Origin: Thermodesulfatator indicus DSM 15286 | Lineage (GTDB): Bacteria > Desulfobacterota > Thermodesulfobacteria > Thermodesulfobacteriales > Thermodesulfatatoraceae | Direction of reading: 5' to 3' | NCBI RefSeq assembly: GCF_000217795.1 | Contig: NC_015681.1 | Span: 1,975,244-2,039,243 of the forward strand | Length of the DNA stretch: 64,000 nucleotides | Part shown: one piece after another, positions 8,283 through 17,203 of the stretch | Layout of the letters: each line of letters opens with the position of its first letter | Numbering within the stretch: the first letter of the stretch is position 1 | Notes under the pieces: generated by a model | Database searches by the model: none | Told to the model about the DNA's origin: nothing | Seen by the model: the letters and a program-made list of their open reading frames with translations, nothing else | Program-made: the position numbers and the translations under genes

Positions 8283-8918
8283 TTACTTGAGGAGTCCCGG
8301 AAAAAGTTCTCCAAGCCCCTTAGCCATATATTCAACCGAAATAACCGCTAAAATCAATCCCATAATTCTTACAAATAAGTTAGTTCCCGTTCGACCAAGT
8401 ATTTTGGCGATACGGGTAGAATAGAGAAATACCAAACAGGTAATTAGAGAAACGGCCAAAATGGCAATTATTACCTCTAAGCGAAAGCCAAAATCTTTGT
8501 GGCCAGCGGTTAATACCAATACTGTAGTGATGGCCCCAGGGCCGGCTAAGATAGGTACCCCCAAGGGGACAATAGCTACGTCTTCTTTGTGACGACTTTC
8601 TTCCTCTTCTTCTGGACGACTCTTTGTGGCTCTAGGTTGTGCCTGAATCATTTGAAGAGCTATTAATAAGAGGATCAAACCTCCAGCCACCCGGAAAGAA
8701 GCCACAGAAATATTGAAGAAGAATAGCAATTGATCTCCGATTAACGCAAAGGCTGAAAGCACTAAAGCTGCTACAATAGCGGCTTTATAAGCGCTCTTTT
8801 TTCTGCGTTCGGGAGAAAGATCATTCGTTAGCCCTAAAAATAAAGGCACACACCCTATAGGGTCTATAATGATAAAAAGAGGAATAAAAATATGTAAAAA
8901 ACCCTTGATAAATTCCAT
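8283..8918 (-). CDS. MarC family (UPF0056) integral membrane protein
   Basis: This 211-residue membrane protein has about six hydrophobic segments. The family hallmark is near the start: 'FIIIDPIGCVPLFLGLTNDLSPERR'. 'LGVPILAGPGAITTVLVLT' follows in the second half, as usual in MarC/YhgN proteins. The central loop is highly charged. The cellular role of this family is not established. The old link to multiple antibiotic resistance came from map position in E. coli. It is the first gene of the minus-strand run ending in cbiC-cbiD. Confidence 0.85.
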   Translation of the reverse strand: MEFIKGFLHIFIPLFIIIDPIGCVPLFLGLTNDLSPERRKKSAYKAAIVAALVLSAFALIGDQLLFFFNISVASFRVAGGLILLLIALQMIQAQPRATKSRPEEEEESRHKEDVAIVPLGVPILAGPGAITTVLVLTAGHKDFGFRLEVIIAILAVSLITCLVFLYSTRIAKILGRTGTNLFVRIMGLILAVISVEYMAKGLGELFPGLLK

Positions 8919-9142
8919 GGCCTCTTTTTAGAAGATTTTTTGAAATTTGTTAAGGGCTCAAAATAGTTTTTAAGAGACCTTGGAAAATATTTTTTGCCTC
9001 CTCGCAGTGACCAAATGAAAATTGGCCGTTGCCAAATAGCTGTTGGTAAACTTTTAGTTTTTGTATAGTTTTTGCGATCTCTTTCTTAAAATCATTATGA
9101 ATCGTCTTCTATTAGTTTTAAAGTTTAGTAAACTCTTGATTT

Positions 9143-10018
9143 ATGAAACGTTTAGTTGGACTTGAAGAAGAAATCTCTTTTTTGTTAAAAAATTTTTCTC
9201 GCATTCAAAATGAAGCTTTTTATGGCTTTCCGGCAGAAGAGATTTGGCGACGAGGAGAAGAAATAGGCCAGGAAATACTTGTTTTTGAACGCCTTCCTAG
9301 AGCTATGAATTTTCTCCGCCAAAAAATAAAAGAAGACCGCTTTATAAAAAACGGTCTCTCCGTAATGGCCCTTGAAATGACTGCCGCCAAAGGTCGTTTC
9401 ACTCGTACCTGGGTGGCCTCTAAAGGAGGGCTTTGGTTGTCTTTGACTTTATACGACGATTTGATCCCAGAAACAAAAGGATGGTTGCCAATTATCATAG
9501 GTTTTGCCTTGACAGAAACTGTTCAGGCTTATGGAATACCTGCCAGACAAAAATGGATAAATGATGTTTGGATTAACAAAAAGAAATTGGCCGGTGTGTT
9601 AATAGAAAAAAATGTTTGTGCTGGAGAAAGCTGGTATCTGGTCGGAGTAGGGCTAAATGTAAATAATTTTCTTCCTCCAGGGCTTCCGGCGATTTCTTTA
9701 AAAGAATTACTCGGCGAAGAACTTTCTCTTCTAGAGGTTGCCGCTAAATTTTTACTAAACTTACGCAAATATTGGGGTTTGTTAAAAGCCTACGAAATAA
9801 AGCTTATTCAAGAAGAGTCGCTTAAAAATCCGCTGCCAGAAATTTTTAAAAAATTTTCCGATACTATTGGGCGCTACGTGGCCTTTGGGGAGGATTTAAC
9901 CGCCAAAGAAGAGGGCAGAGGATTGGTAGCTGGTATAAATCATCTAGGCCATCTTTTAATTGAACTTCCTTCTGGCAGCCAAATAGAGCTATTTTCCGGC
10001 GAAATTCAATATCTATGA
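9143..10018 (+). CDS. birA: Biotin--[acetyl-CoA-carboxylase] ligase (BPL/LplA fold)
   Basis: This 291-residue protein has a biotin-protein ligase core from about residue 85 on: 'LEMTAAKGRFTRTW', 'GGLWLSLTLY', 'KWINDVWINKKKLAGVLIE' and 'YLVGVGLNVNN'. The last 50 residues look like the small carboxy-terminal domain. It would attach biotin to carboxylase carrier domains. Two motifs deviate from the consensus: the ligand loop is KGRFTRTW where GRGRxGRxW is usual, and KWINDV replaces KWPND. The first 85 residues are not an obvious helix-turn-helix domain, so repressor activity is not indicated. It is monocistronic, flanked by short gaps. Confidence 0.8.
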   Translation: MKRLVGLEEEISFLLKNFSRIQNEAFYGFPAEEIWRRGEEIGQEILVFERLPRAMNFLRQKIKEDRFIKNGLSVMALEMTAAKGRFTRTWVASKGGLWLSLTLYDDLIPETKGWLPIIIGFALTETVQAYGIPARQKWINDVWINKKKLAGVLIEKNVCAGESWYLVGVGLNVNNFLPPGLPAISLKELLGEELSLLEVAAKFLLNLRKYWGLLKAYEIKLIQEESLKNPLPEIFKKFSDTIGRYVAFGEDLTAKEEGRGLVAGINHLGHLLIELPSGSQIELFSGEIQYL

Positions 10019-10145
10019 GTCTTTGTAAAAAACTTGTTTAAGATACTGCTTCCGCGCATTTGCCCTTCGCAGTGACTAAATAGTAACTGGTTAACGGGAT
10101 TAAGGTTTTTTGCTGGCCACTTGAAATTTTGCCGAAAAGAAGGCT

Positions 10146-10865
10146 ATGAAAGAAGATTTTAAAGAAAGAGTAAAGGGCCATCGAGAGCGTTTGAGACGCA
10201 AGTTTCTTGAATATGGACTTGACGCCTTTACTGATGAAGAAGTCCTTGAACTTCTACTTATCTTCGGTACTCCAAGAAAAGATTGTAAACCAGCGGCGAG
10301 AAAAGCTCTGGCCCACTTTGGCGACCTTGCTTCTGTTCTTGAGGCTCCAAAAGAAGAACTATTAAAAATTCCAGGCATTGGCCCCAAAAATATGCTGGCC
10401 ATAAAATTTGTTCACGCTGTGGCCAGAAGGTTTCTTGAAAGGCGTCTTAAAAAACGCCCTTACTTACATTCAGCCAAAGAGGTTTATGAATATCTGGCCC
10501 ACAGTATGATAGATCTTAAAAAAGAAGTTTTTAAAGCTATTTACCTTGATGCCAGAAATCAAATTCTTGCCGTGGAAGACCTTTTTCACGGCACGGTAAA
10601 CGAAAGTGTGGTTTATGCCCGCGAGATAATAGAGCGCGCCCTTCATCATCATGCCAGTGCTCTTGTTATCGCCCATAATCATCCTTCCGGAAACCCTAAA
10701 CCTTCAGGAGCTGATATCCATCTTACTAAACGTCTTTATTTAGCTTCGGCCTTATTAAACTTAAGACTTCTTGATCATCTAATAGTTGCCAAAGAGGGAT
10801 ATTTCAGTTTTGCTGAAGAAGGACTACTTGAAACCATTGCTCAAGAGGTAGCTAAGACCCTATGA
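10146..10865 (+). CDS. radC: RadC family JAB-domain protein
   Basis: This 239-residue RadC-family (DUF2466) protein has an amino-terminal helix-hairpin-helix-like segment ('LKIPGIGPKNMLAIKF') and the carboxy-terminal JAB metalloprotease-like motif 'VIAHNHPSGNPKPSGAD'. The family is widespread; a role in recombinational repair has been questioned and its activity is unknown. Its stop codon overlaps the start of ispH (ATGA arrangement), so the two are coupled. Confidence 0.92.
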   Translation: MKEDFKERVKGHRERLRRKFLEYGLDAFTDEEVLELLLIFGTPRKDCKPAARKALAHFGDLASVLEAPKEELLKIPGIGPKNMLAIKFVHAVARRFLERRLKKRPYLHSAKEVYEYLAHSMIDLKKEVFKAIYLDARNQILAVEDLFHGTVNESVVYAREIIERALHHHASALVIAHNHPSGNPKPSGADIHLTKRLYLASALLNLRLLDHLIVAKEGYFSFAEEGLLETIAQEVAKTL

Positions 10866-12589
10866 AAGTGATAATGGCTAAAAAAGCTGGGTTTTGTATG
10901 GGAGTGCGCCGCGCCGTACAACTGGCTATCAAAGCCTCTTACGAAGCCGAAAAACCAGTTTACACTTACGGCCCTCTTATTCACAACGAACAAGCCCTAA
11001 AGCTTCTTGAAATGCTAGAGGTAAGGCCTATTAAAAAAATTCCTGAAAAGGGCAGGGGGACTATCATTATCCGGGCCCACGGTGTTCCTCCCGAAGATAA
11101 AGAGTTCCTCAAAAAAGCCGGGTTTAAAGTCATTGACGGCACTTGCCCTAGAGTTTCACGGGTGCAGGCCCTGGCCAGACGCTTTAGCCGTGAAGGTTAC
11201 TGGGTGGTAGTTATAGGAGACCCAGACCATGCGGAAGTTAAAGGTATTTTGGGCTATGCAGGCGAAAGAGGTCTCGTGGTTAGCAGTTTTAAAGACTTGG
11301 AGAATCTTCCTCCGCTTGATAAATACGTCATCCTTTCGCAAACCACACAAGACGAGGAGTTTTTCAAGTCAATAGTTGAAGAGTTGCTTTACCGTTATCC
11401 CGGCGGGAAAGTTTATAATACCATTTGTAACGCTACTCATAATCGTCAGCGAGAAGTGCGGCGTCTTTGTAAACTTTGTGATGCTATCGTAGTGGTGGGA
11501 GGAAAACATAGCGCTAACACCAAAAGGCTTGCCTTGATTGCCCAAGAAGAGGGGAAAGACGTCTTTTTAGTAGAAACCGCTGATGAATTGGACCGAGAGG
11601 CCATAAAAAAGTATCGGAAGGTAGGGGTTACTGCTGGAGCCTCAACTCCTAATTGGGTTATAAACCAGGTAATCCGTACTCTTGAAGAAATTCCTTCGCC
11701 TTATGAGTCGTCTTTTCTAAGACAGGGACGGAAGCTCTTGCGTTTTCTATGCGAAAGCAATTTAGCCCTTTGTGTTGGTGTTCTTTTTTTAAGTCTCGCC
11801 GGTCTTTTTATAAATGGTTATCCTTTTGATTTTCGCCTGGCTATTTTAGCTACAGCCTTTCTTTTTAGTGCTCATACAGTTAACCGTCTGGTGGACTTAA
11901 AGTCTCTCCATCTTAATGATCCAGCACGAGCCAAATTTTTAGAGAAAAATCGATTAGTTTTTATTGGTCTGACAATCTTTGGTTTTATTCTGTCTTTAGG
12001 ACTCGCCTTGATTATTGATAAAACGGTTTTTTTGCTTCTGCTTTTAATGACCTTTTTAAGTTTACTTTACAGCTTACCTTTCCTAGGAAGGAAGGACTCT
12101 TTTTCTCCGGTTCAACGGCTGCCAGGAGTGAGAAGCCTTTTCATTGCCTTTGGCTGGTGGATAGTAATAATCTGGCCCATCATTTTAACTTATGGTTATA
12201 AGCCTTCTCTCATATGGTTTGGTTATCTAGTTTTTCTGGTAGCCTTTATGCGAGCAGTACTTTTAGAAGTTCTCGAATTTCAGGGAGATGGCTTTGTAGG
12301 CAAAGAGACTCTTCCTGTGTTCCTTGGAATTGAAAAAACTTTTCTATGTTTGAAAATAACTTCTATTCTTACGGGAATTTTCATTTTAGGCGGATTTTTG
12401 TGGGGTGACTATCCTAATCATTATTTAACTCTATTGGTGGTGCCGATTTACTCTTTCTGGGTGCTCAACCAATATAAAAAAGCCCTTCTTGGCCGCAATC
12501 TTGAACTGGAGGTCTTAGCTGAGGGTCTTCCGGTAGTTACCGGAGGCAGTATTCTAGCTGGGGAGGTTTTAGGCCGCTTTGGACGCTGA
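10862..12589 (+). CDS. ispH: IspH (HMBPP reductase) fused to a UbiA-like prenyltransferase membrane domain
   Basis: Residues 1 to about 280 are a complete IspH, the iron-sulfur enzyme that makes IPP and DMAPP. The three cluster cysteines are at 12 (AGFCMGVRRAV), 95 (DGTCPRV) and 189 (NTICNAT), and 'GVTAGASTPNWVI' is present. Residues about 295-575 form a polytopic membrane domain resembling UbiA prenyltransferases: 'NRLVDLKSLHLNDPARA' resembles the first Asp-rich motif and 'EFQGDGFVGKETLPVFLG' the second. There is no stop or frameshift between the halves. UbiA enzymes use isoprenyl diphosphates, so the fusion joins precursor supply to a likely consumer. Several canonical aspartates are replaced, so transferase activity is uncertain. 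Confidence 0.88.
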   Translation: MKVIMAKKAGFCMGVRRAVQLAIKASYEAEKPVYTYGPLIHNEQALKLLEMLEVRPIKKIPEKGRGTIIIRAHGVPPEDKEFLKKAGFKVIDGTCPRVSRVQALARRFSREGYWVVVIGDPDHAEVKGILGYAGERGLVVSSFKDLENLPPLDKYVILSQTTQDEEFFKSIVEELLYRYPGGKVYNTICNATHNRQREVRRLCKLCDAIVVVGGKHSANTKRLALIAQEEGKDVFLVETADELDREAIKKYRKVGVTAGASTPNWVINQVIRTLEEIPSPYESSFLRQGRKLLRFLCESNLALCVGVLFLSLAGLFINGYPFDFRLAILATAFLFSAHTVNRLVDLKSLHLNDPARAKFLEKNRLVFIGLTIFGFILSLGLALIIDKTVFLLLLLMTFLSLLYSLPFLGRKDSFSPVQRLPGVRSLFIAFGWWIVIIWPIILTYGYKPSLIWFGYLVFLVAFMRAVLLEVLEFQGDGFVGKETLPVFLGIEKTFLCLKITSILTGIFILGGFLWGDYPNHYLTLLVVPIYSFWVLNQYKKALLGRNLELEVLAEGLPVVTGGSILAGEVLGRFGR

Positions 12590-13073
12590 CATTAAATTTA
12601 TGAAAATGGCCTTGGAAGAGGCTAGTTTAGCTGCTGAGGATGAAGAAGTACCAGTGGGAGCGGTTTTGGTATCTGAAAAAGGAGAAATTCTGGCCAAAGC
12701 CCATAATAAGCCTATTTCTCTTTGTGATCCTACTGCCCATGCTGAGATATTAGTATTGCGTGAGGCTTCGAGGAAGATAGGCAATTATCGGCTTTTGGGA
12801 ACTACCCTTTACGTAACCCTGGAACCTTGCCCAATGTGTGCAGGCGCTTTAGTATATGCCAGAGTAAAACGTTTAGTGTTTGGAGCTTTTGATCCTAAGG
12901 CCGGGGCTTGCGGATCAGTGTATAATATAGTTAATGATGCTAGACTAAATCACCGCCTGGAGGTTCTTGGCGGGGTATTAGCTGACGAGGCTTTAGCTCT
13001 TTTAAAAAGTTTCTTTAAGAAAAAACGGAGGGGTGCCCGAGTGGTCGAAGGGGGCGGCCTCGAAAGCCGCTGA
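12579..13073 (+). CDS. tadA: tRNA adenosine(34) deaminase TadA
   Basis: This 164-residue zinc deaminase converts A34 to inosine in tRNA-Arg. The catalytic HAE (residues 54-56) and zinc motif PCPMC (83-87) are present. The gene would start at TTG 12579, overlapping ispH by 11 bp, which keeps the usual amino-terminal helix (IKFMKMALEEA). ATG 12600 would trim it. Its last 15 codons lie inside the tRNA-Ser(CGA) gene, so the protein tail (RRGARVVEGGGLESR) is encoded by tRNA sequence. Confidence 0.9.
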   Translation: MDADIKFMKMALEEASLAAEDEEVPVGAVLVSEKGEILAKAHNKPISLCDPTAHAEILVLREASRKIGNYRLLGTTLYVTLEPCPMCAGALVYARVKRLVFGAFDPKAGACGSVYNIVNDARLNHRLEVLGGVLADEALALLKSFFKKKRRGARVVEGGGLESR

Positions 13074-13118
13074 GGGTCTTTTGGCCCTCCGGGGGTTCGA
13101 ATCCCTCCCCCTCCGCCA
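13027..13118 (+). tRNA. tRNA-Ser(CGA)
   Basis: This is a complete 92-base class II tRNA. The acceptor strand GGAGGGG pairs with CCCCTCC, the anticodon loop is CTCGAAA (anticodon CGA, reading UCG), it has a long variable arm and the T loop GGTTCGAATCC, and CCA is encoded. Its first 47 bases overlap the 3' end of tadA. Confidence 0.96.
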
Positions 13119-13212
13119 GAATAGTGAATAGTTAGTGGCGAATGGCAGCGAGGAAACTTTAATTAATAGTTGCAGAAAGCCGAATATTTCGTTAGTTTAT
13201 TAGCCTACTTGC

Positions 13213-13306
13213 GGAGGGGTGCCCGAGCGGCCGAAGGGGCACGACTGGAAATCGTGTGTGCGGGCTAAACCCCGCACCGTGGGTTCGAATCCCACCCCCT
13301 CCGCCA
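13213..13306 (+). tRNA. tRNA-Ser(GGA)
   Basis: This is a 94-base class II tRNA with acceptor GGAGGGG/CCCCTCC, anticodon loop CTGGAAA (anticodon GGA, reading UCC/UCU), a long variable arm and encoded CCA. The first 20 bases and the acceptor are almost identical to the tRNA-Ser(CGA) upstream, so the pair probably arose by duplication. Confidence 0.96.
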
Positions 13307-13335
13307 TTTTTGACTTCAATCCCAACAAATATGGC

Positions 13336-13431
<96 letters not shown>

Positions 13432-13440
13432 GCCGCCAGT

Positions 13441-13536
13441 GGAAGCGCCAGGGGCCTGGTGGCCCCCCCGGGCTTCAAACCCGGTGCACCGTCGGAGACG
13501 GCGGTGGGTGGGTTCGATTCCCATGCGCTTCCGCCA
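13441..13536 (+). tRNA. selC: tRNA-Sec (UCA), selenocysteine tRNA
   Basis: This is a 96-base tRNA with an eight-base acceptor (GGAAGCGC pairing with GCGCTTCC), anticodon loop CTTCAAA (anticodon UCA, reading UGA), a long variable arm (GCACCGTCGGAGACGGCGGTG) and encoded CCA. The extended acceptor and UCA anticodon are diagnostic of selenocysteine tRNA, so this organism should make selenoproteins. No selA, selB or selD is in the window. The nearby PurM-like gene at 14,879 is HypE, not SelD. Confidence 0.95.
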
Positions 13537-13696
13537 TTTCTGGTTGATTTTAAATAACTGACTCCTTTCACTTAAAACTTCTCGTCCCTCACTTAACTTC
13601 CTTTTTAATTGCCCAATTTATAGTTATTAATCCGAGTGTTTTTTACACGACAAATTATCGCCGCTGACATAATCGCTAAAGCAAAGTAACCTTCGC

Positions 13697-13763
13697 TGTC
13701 ACTGCGAGGCCTTGTTAGAGGTCGAAGCAGTCTCAGGGATTGCTTCGCTTCGCTTGCAATGAC
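13697..13763. repeat. Palindromic dispersed repeat (REP-like; GTCACTGCGAGG ... CTTGCAATGAC ends)
   Basis: A 67-bp element has inverted ends: GTCACTGCGAGG at the left and GCTTGCAATGAC at the right, with GTCGAAGCAGTCTC and GATTGCTTCGCTTCGC between. Similar palindromes are a common class of dispersed intergenic repeat in deltaproteobacteria. Single-ended remnants are visible at 8,997, 10,065 and 26,639. It lies in the 335-bp gap between tRNA-Sec and amrS, which otherwise holds nothing I recognise. Confidence 0.7.
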
Positions 13764-13871
13764 TAAATTGTCGCCTATTTAGTGACTTCATTAATAACAG
13801 CCTACATAATTTTTAGTTTACAAAAGTCATTTAATGCCTAATTTGAAAGTAAAGAAGCGAGGAGGGAGAAT

Positions 13872-14888
13872 ATGCGAGAGGCCTTACTTTACGAAAAGCT
13901 TCCTGATAAAAGCGTAAAGTGTCATCTTTGCAACCACTACTGCCATATTCAGCCTGGTAAGTTTGGTATATGTCACGTACGCTTTAATGAAAATGGTGTG
14001 CTTTACACCTTGGTTTACGGAAAGATTATCGCCAAGCACGTTGACCCTATTGAAAAGAAGCCTCTTTTTCACTTTCTGCCAGGCTCAAGGAGTTTTTCCA
14101 TTGGCACGGTGGGGTGCAACTTTCAGTGTGACTTCTGCCAAAACTATGAAATATCCCAATATCCACGTATAGAAGGTAAAGTAATAGGAGAGCAAGCCAC
14201 TCCTCAAGAAGTGCTAGAGGCGGCCTTGGCTACGGCCTGCCAGACCATCTCTTATACGTACAACGAACCTACTGTATTTTTTGAGTTCGCCCTTGACTGT
14301 GCTAAGTTAGCCAGCCAGAAAGGCTTAAAAAATGTCTTTGTCTCAAATGGCTACATGACCAAAGAAGCCCTTGATTTGATTTATCCAGATTTACACGCGG
14401 CTAATGTTGACCTTAAGGCCTTTCGCGATGAGTTCTATCGCAAGCACTGTAAAGCCCGCCTGGCTCCGGTTCTTGAAACTTTAAAACATCTCAAAAAACA
14501 GGGTGTTTGGCTTGAGGTTACCACTCTTATTATTCCTGGAGAAAATGACGATCCGGCTGAACTAAAAGACATTGCTTGCTTTATAAGAGATGAACTAGGG
14601 CCGGAAACACCCTGGCATGTAACCCGCTTCTATCCTACTTACCAACTACTAACGCGGCCTCCTACACCGGTTGAGACCCTTAAAATGGCTTATGAGATTG
14701 GCAAAAAGGAAGGATTAAAGTATGTATATACGGGAAATGTGCCAGGCCTTGAAGCTGAAAATACCTATTGCTGGAAGTGTGATAGTCTTCTTATTGAGAG
14801 ATATGGCTTTATGATCCATAGCTTCAAAATAACGCCTGAGGGAACTTGTCCTTCTTGCGGAGCAAAAATAGACGGCATATGGGAATAG
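13872..14888 (+). CDS. amrS: AmmeMemoRadiSam system radical SAM enzyme (AmrS)
   Basis: This 338-residue radical SAM protein has the cluster motif CNFQCDFC (CxxxCxxC) near residue 80. Preceding it are the family-typical 'CHLCNHYCHIQPGKFGICHVR' cysteines, and a carboxy-terminal zinc-ribbon-like CWKC...CPSCG. This domain order fits the AmrS (PflA-related) family, whose reaction is not known. ATG 13872 follows a strong GGAGGGAG site. It overlaps hypE by 10 bp, so the two are coupled. The usual partners Memo and AMMECR1 are not adjacent. Confidence 0.88.
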   Translation: MREALLYEKLPDKSVKCHLCNHYCHIQPGKFGICHVRFNENGVLYTLVYGKIIAKHVDPIEKKPLFHFLPGSRSFSIGTVGCNFQCDFCQNYEISQYPRIEGKVIGEQATPQEVLEAALATACQTISYTYNEPTVFFEFALDCAKLASQKGLKNVFVSNGYMTKEALDLIYPDLHAANVDLKAFRDEFYRKHCKARLAPVLETLKHLKKQGVWLEVTTLIIPGENDDPAELKDIACFIRDELGPETPWHVTRFYPTYQLLTRPPTPVETLKMAYEIGKKEGLKYVYTGNVPGLEAENTYCWKCDSLLIERYGFMIHSFKITPEGTCPSCGAKIDGIWE

Positions 14889-15880
14889 ACGAGATAATTC
14901 TTTTAGAGCACGGAAGCGGTGGTAAGGCCTCACAAAGGCTCCTTGAAAAAGTATTTTTGCCCTACTTTAGAGAGGTCCCTTTGCTTGACGCCGCAACACT
15001 TTCACTTGGCAAACAAAACTTAGCTTTCACTACTGATAGCTTTGTAGTTGATCCGATTTTTTTCCCCGGGGGAGATATCGGTTCTCTTGCCGTGCACGGT
15101 ACGGTAAATGACCTTTCTATGGTAGGGGCAAAGCCCGTTTATCTTTCAGCGGCTTTTATTCTTGAAGAAGGTCTTCCCATGGAGGATTTGAAACGCGTAG
15201 TGGAGTCCATGGCTTTGGCGGCGGAAAAGGCTGGAGTAAAAATCGTTTGTGGTGACACTAAGGTAGTGCCTCGCGGCAAGGGAGACAAAGTCTTCATAAA
15301 CACCTGTGGCCTGGGGCTAATTCCCGAGGGACTAACTCTTTCTCCCCAAAACATAACTCCAGGAGATAAAGTTCTTGTTTCAGGACCTATTGCTGACCAC
15401 GGCCTTACTATTTTGGCTTCGCGGGAAAATTTAGGACTTGAAGGCTTAAAAAGCGATTCACAGGCCTTAAATCACGTGGTGGAAGCGCTAATTTCCCGCT
15501 TTTCAACCCAAATAAAAGCAATGCGAGATCCCACTCGCGGAGGCTTGGCTTCGGTGCTTCACGAATTTTCAGAAGCGGCTAAAGTAGGTATTTTTCTTGA
15601 AGAGGAGTCCATTCCCATTAGACCCCAGGTAAAAGCTGGCTGCGAAATCCTCGGTCTTGACCCGCTTTATCTGGCTTGTGAAGGACGTTTTGTAGTGGTC
15701 TGCCCGGGTGACATAGTAAGTGATGTGCGTGATTTTCTTAAGCAATTTCCCGAAAGCGAAGAGGCGGAAATTATTGGGGAAGTTGTTGCAGAGCCAAAAG
15801 GCGTATTTTTAAAAACTGTCTTTGGCGGAACACGCCCGGTGCCGCCACTAAGTGGCGAGCCTTTGCCGCGTATCTGTTAA
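14879..15880 (+). CDS. hypE: Hydrogenase maturation protein HypE
   Basis: This 333-residue PurM-like protein dehydrates the thiocarboxamide on its own carboxy-terminal cysteine to make the cyanide ligand of [NiFe]-hydrogenases. Signatures are 'LEHGSGGKASQRLLEKVF', 'TTDSFVVDPIFFPGGDIGSLAVHGTVNDLSM', 'GDTKVVPRGKGDKVFINT' and 'RDPTRGGLASVLHE'. The chain ends in the required PRIC. SelD also has this fold, but these motifs and the PRIC end fix the call. ATG 14879 is used; it overlaps the amrS stop. No other hyp gene is in the window. Confidence 0.95.
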   Translation: MGIDEIILLEHGSGGKASQRLLEKVFLPYFREVPLLDAATLSLGKQNLAFTTDSFVVDPIFFPGGDIGSLAVHGTVNDLSMVGAKPVYLSAAFILEEGLPMEDLKRVVESMALAAEKAGVKIVCGDTKVVPRGKGDKVFINTCGLGLIPEGLTLSPQNITPGDKVLVSGPIADHGLTILASRENLGLEGLKSDSQALNHVVEALISRFSTQIKAMRDPTRGGLASVLHEFSEAAKVGIFLEEESIPIRPQVKAGCEILGLDPLYLACEGRFVVVCPGDIVSDVRDFLKQFPESEEAEIIGEVVAEPKGVFLKTVFGGTRPVPPLSGEPLPRIC

Positions 15881-15945
15881 ATCGTTGCAAGTGTTTCAGC
15901 TTGCGCTATGTTTTTAACCTACTTTTTTAAAGAGGAGGAAAAACT

Positions 15946-17163
15946 GTGTCTAAAATGTCGCCTGAAGAGCAGCTTGAGTATCTCAAACGCGGTGTAGTGG
16001 ATATCATTGAGGAAAAAGAGTTGCTGGAAAAGCTTAAACGGGCCGAAAAGACAGGAAAGCCTCTTAAAATAAAGGCCGGTTTTGACCCCACCGCTCCTGA
16101 TCTTCACCTGGGGCATACCGTTCTTTTGCGAAAGATGCGCCACTTTCAAGACCTAGGCCACGAAGTCTATTTCCTCATCGGAGATTTTACCGCCATGATC
16201 GGCGATCCTTCTGGGCGCTCTGATACTAGACCTCCTCTTACCAGGGAACAGGTTCTGGAAAACGCCAAAACCTATGAAGCCCAGGTCTTTAAAATTCTTG
16301 ATCCGGAAAAGACGAAAGTAGCTTTCAATAGTGAGTGGATGTCTAAGTTTACCGCTGAGGATTTTATCAGGCTTTGTGCCAAATATACCGTGGCCCGCAT
16401 GCTTGAGCGTGATGACTTTAAAAAGCGCTTTGAATCTCATCGTCCCATTGCTATTCACGAGCTGATTTACCCTTTGATACAGGCTTACGATTCCGTAGCC
16501 CTAGAAGCTGATGTTGAGCTTGGTGGCACCGACCAGCTTTTTAATCTTCTGGTAGGTCGGGACATTCAGCGGGAGTACAGCCAGGAGCCACAAATTGTGA
16601 TGACTGTGCCTATCTTAGAGGGCCTTGACGGTGTTCAGAAGATGAGTAAGTCCCTTGGCAATTATATTGGTATTACTGAGCCGCCACAGGAGATGTTCGG
16701 TAAAATCATGTCTATTAGTGACGAACTTATGTGGCGTTATTACGAGCTTTTAACCGATGTTCCTCTTGACCAGATAGCCAGGTGGAAAGAAGAAGCCGCT
16801 TCTGGCAAGATTAATCCTAAAGATTTGAAAATTAATCTCGCTAAAATAATTGTCGCTCAATATCACTCAGAAGAAGCGGCTGAAAAAGCAGCCCAAGAGT
16901 TTGAAAAAGTCTTTGCCAAAGGCGGTTTACCAGAAGATATACCACAAGTAGAGGTGCCGGCTGGCGAAGTTTGGCTTCCCCGATTTTTAAAAGAACAGGG
17001 TCTGGTAAAAAGCACCTCTGAAGCGAGAAGGCTTATCTCTCAGGGCGGTGTACACCTTGACGGAGAAAAAGTTCGCCAGGAAGATATTTTATTTGAAGCT
17101 GGCCACGAGTACGTTTTGCGGGTAGGTAAAAAAAGATTTTTGAAAATACTGGTAAAGGCTTAG
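15946..17163 (+). CDS. tyrS: Tyrosyl-tRNA synthetase
   Basis: This 405-residue class I synthetase has HLGH (in '[24 protein letters not shown]') and KMSKS (in '[13 protein letters not shown]'), the ATP-site signatures. The catalytic domain is followed by a carboxy-terminal S4-like RNA-binding domain (about residues 345-405, '[20 protein letters not shown]'). It charges tRNA-Tyr. The GTG start at 15946 is preceded by GAGGAGG at a good distance. It appears to be a single-gene unit after hypE. Confidence 0.95.
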   Translation: MSKMSPEEQLEYLKRGVVDIIEEKELLEKLKRAEKTGKPLKIKAGFDPTAPDLHLGHTVLLRKMRHFQDLGHEVYFLIGDFTAMIGDPSGRSDTRPPLTREQVLENAKTYEAQVFKILDPEKTKVAFNSEWMSKFTAEDFIRLCAKYTVARMLERDDFKKRFESHRPIAIHELIYPLIQAYDSVALEADVELGGTDQLFNLLVGRDIQREYSQEPQIVMTVPILEGLDGVQKMSKSLGNYIGITEPPQEMFGKIMSISDELMWRYYELLTDVPLDQIARWKEEAASGKINPKDLKINLAKIIVAQYHSEEAAEKAAQEFEKVFAKGGLPEDIPQVEVPAGEVWLPRFLKEQGLVKSTSEARRLISQGGVHLDGEKVRQEDILFEAGHEYVLRVGKKRFLKILVKA

Positions 17164-17203
17164 AAATTTTAGTCACCATTAGGCCCCTTGGGGGCCAAAC
17201 AAG

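Noticed and set aside
14879-15880. Selenide water dikinase (SelD), suggested by the nearby tRNA-Sec
   Set aside because: The PurM-like protein has HypE motifs (GDIGSLAVHGTVNDLSM) and the PRIC carboxy terminus, so it is HypE.
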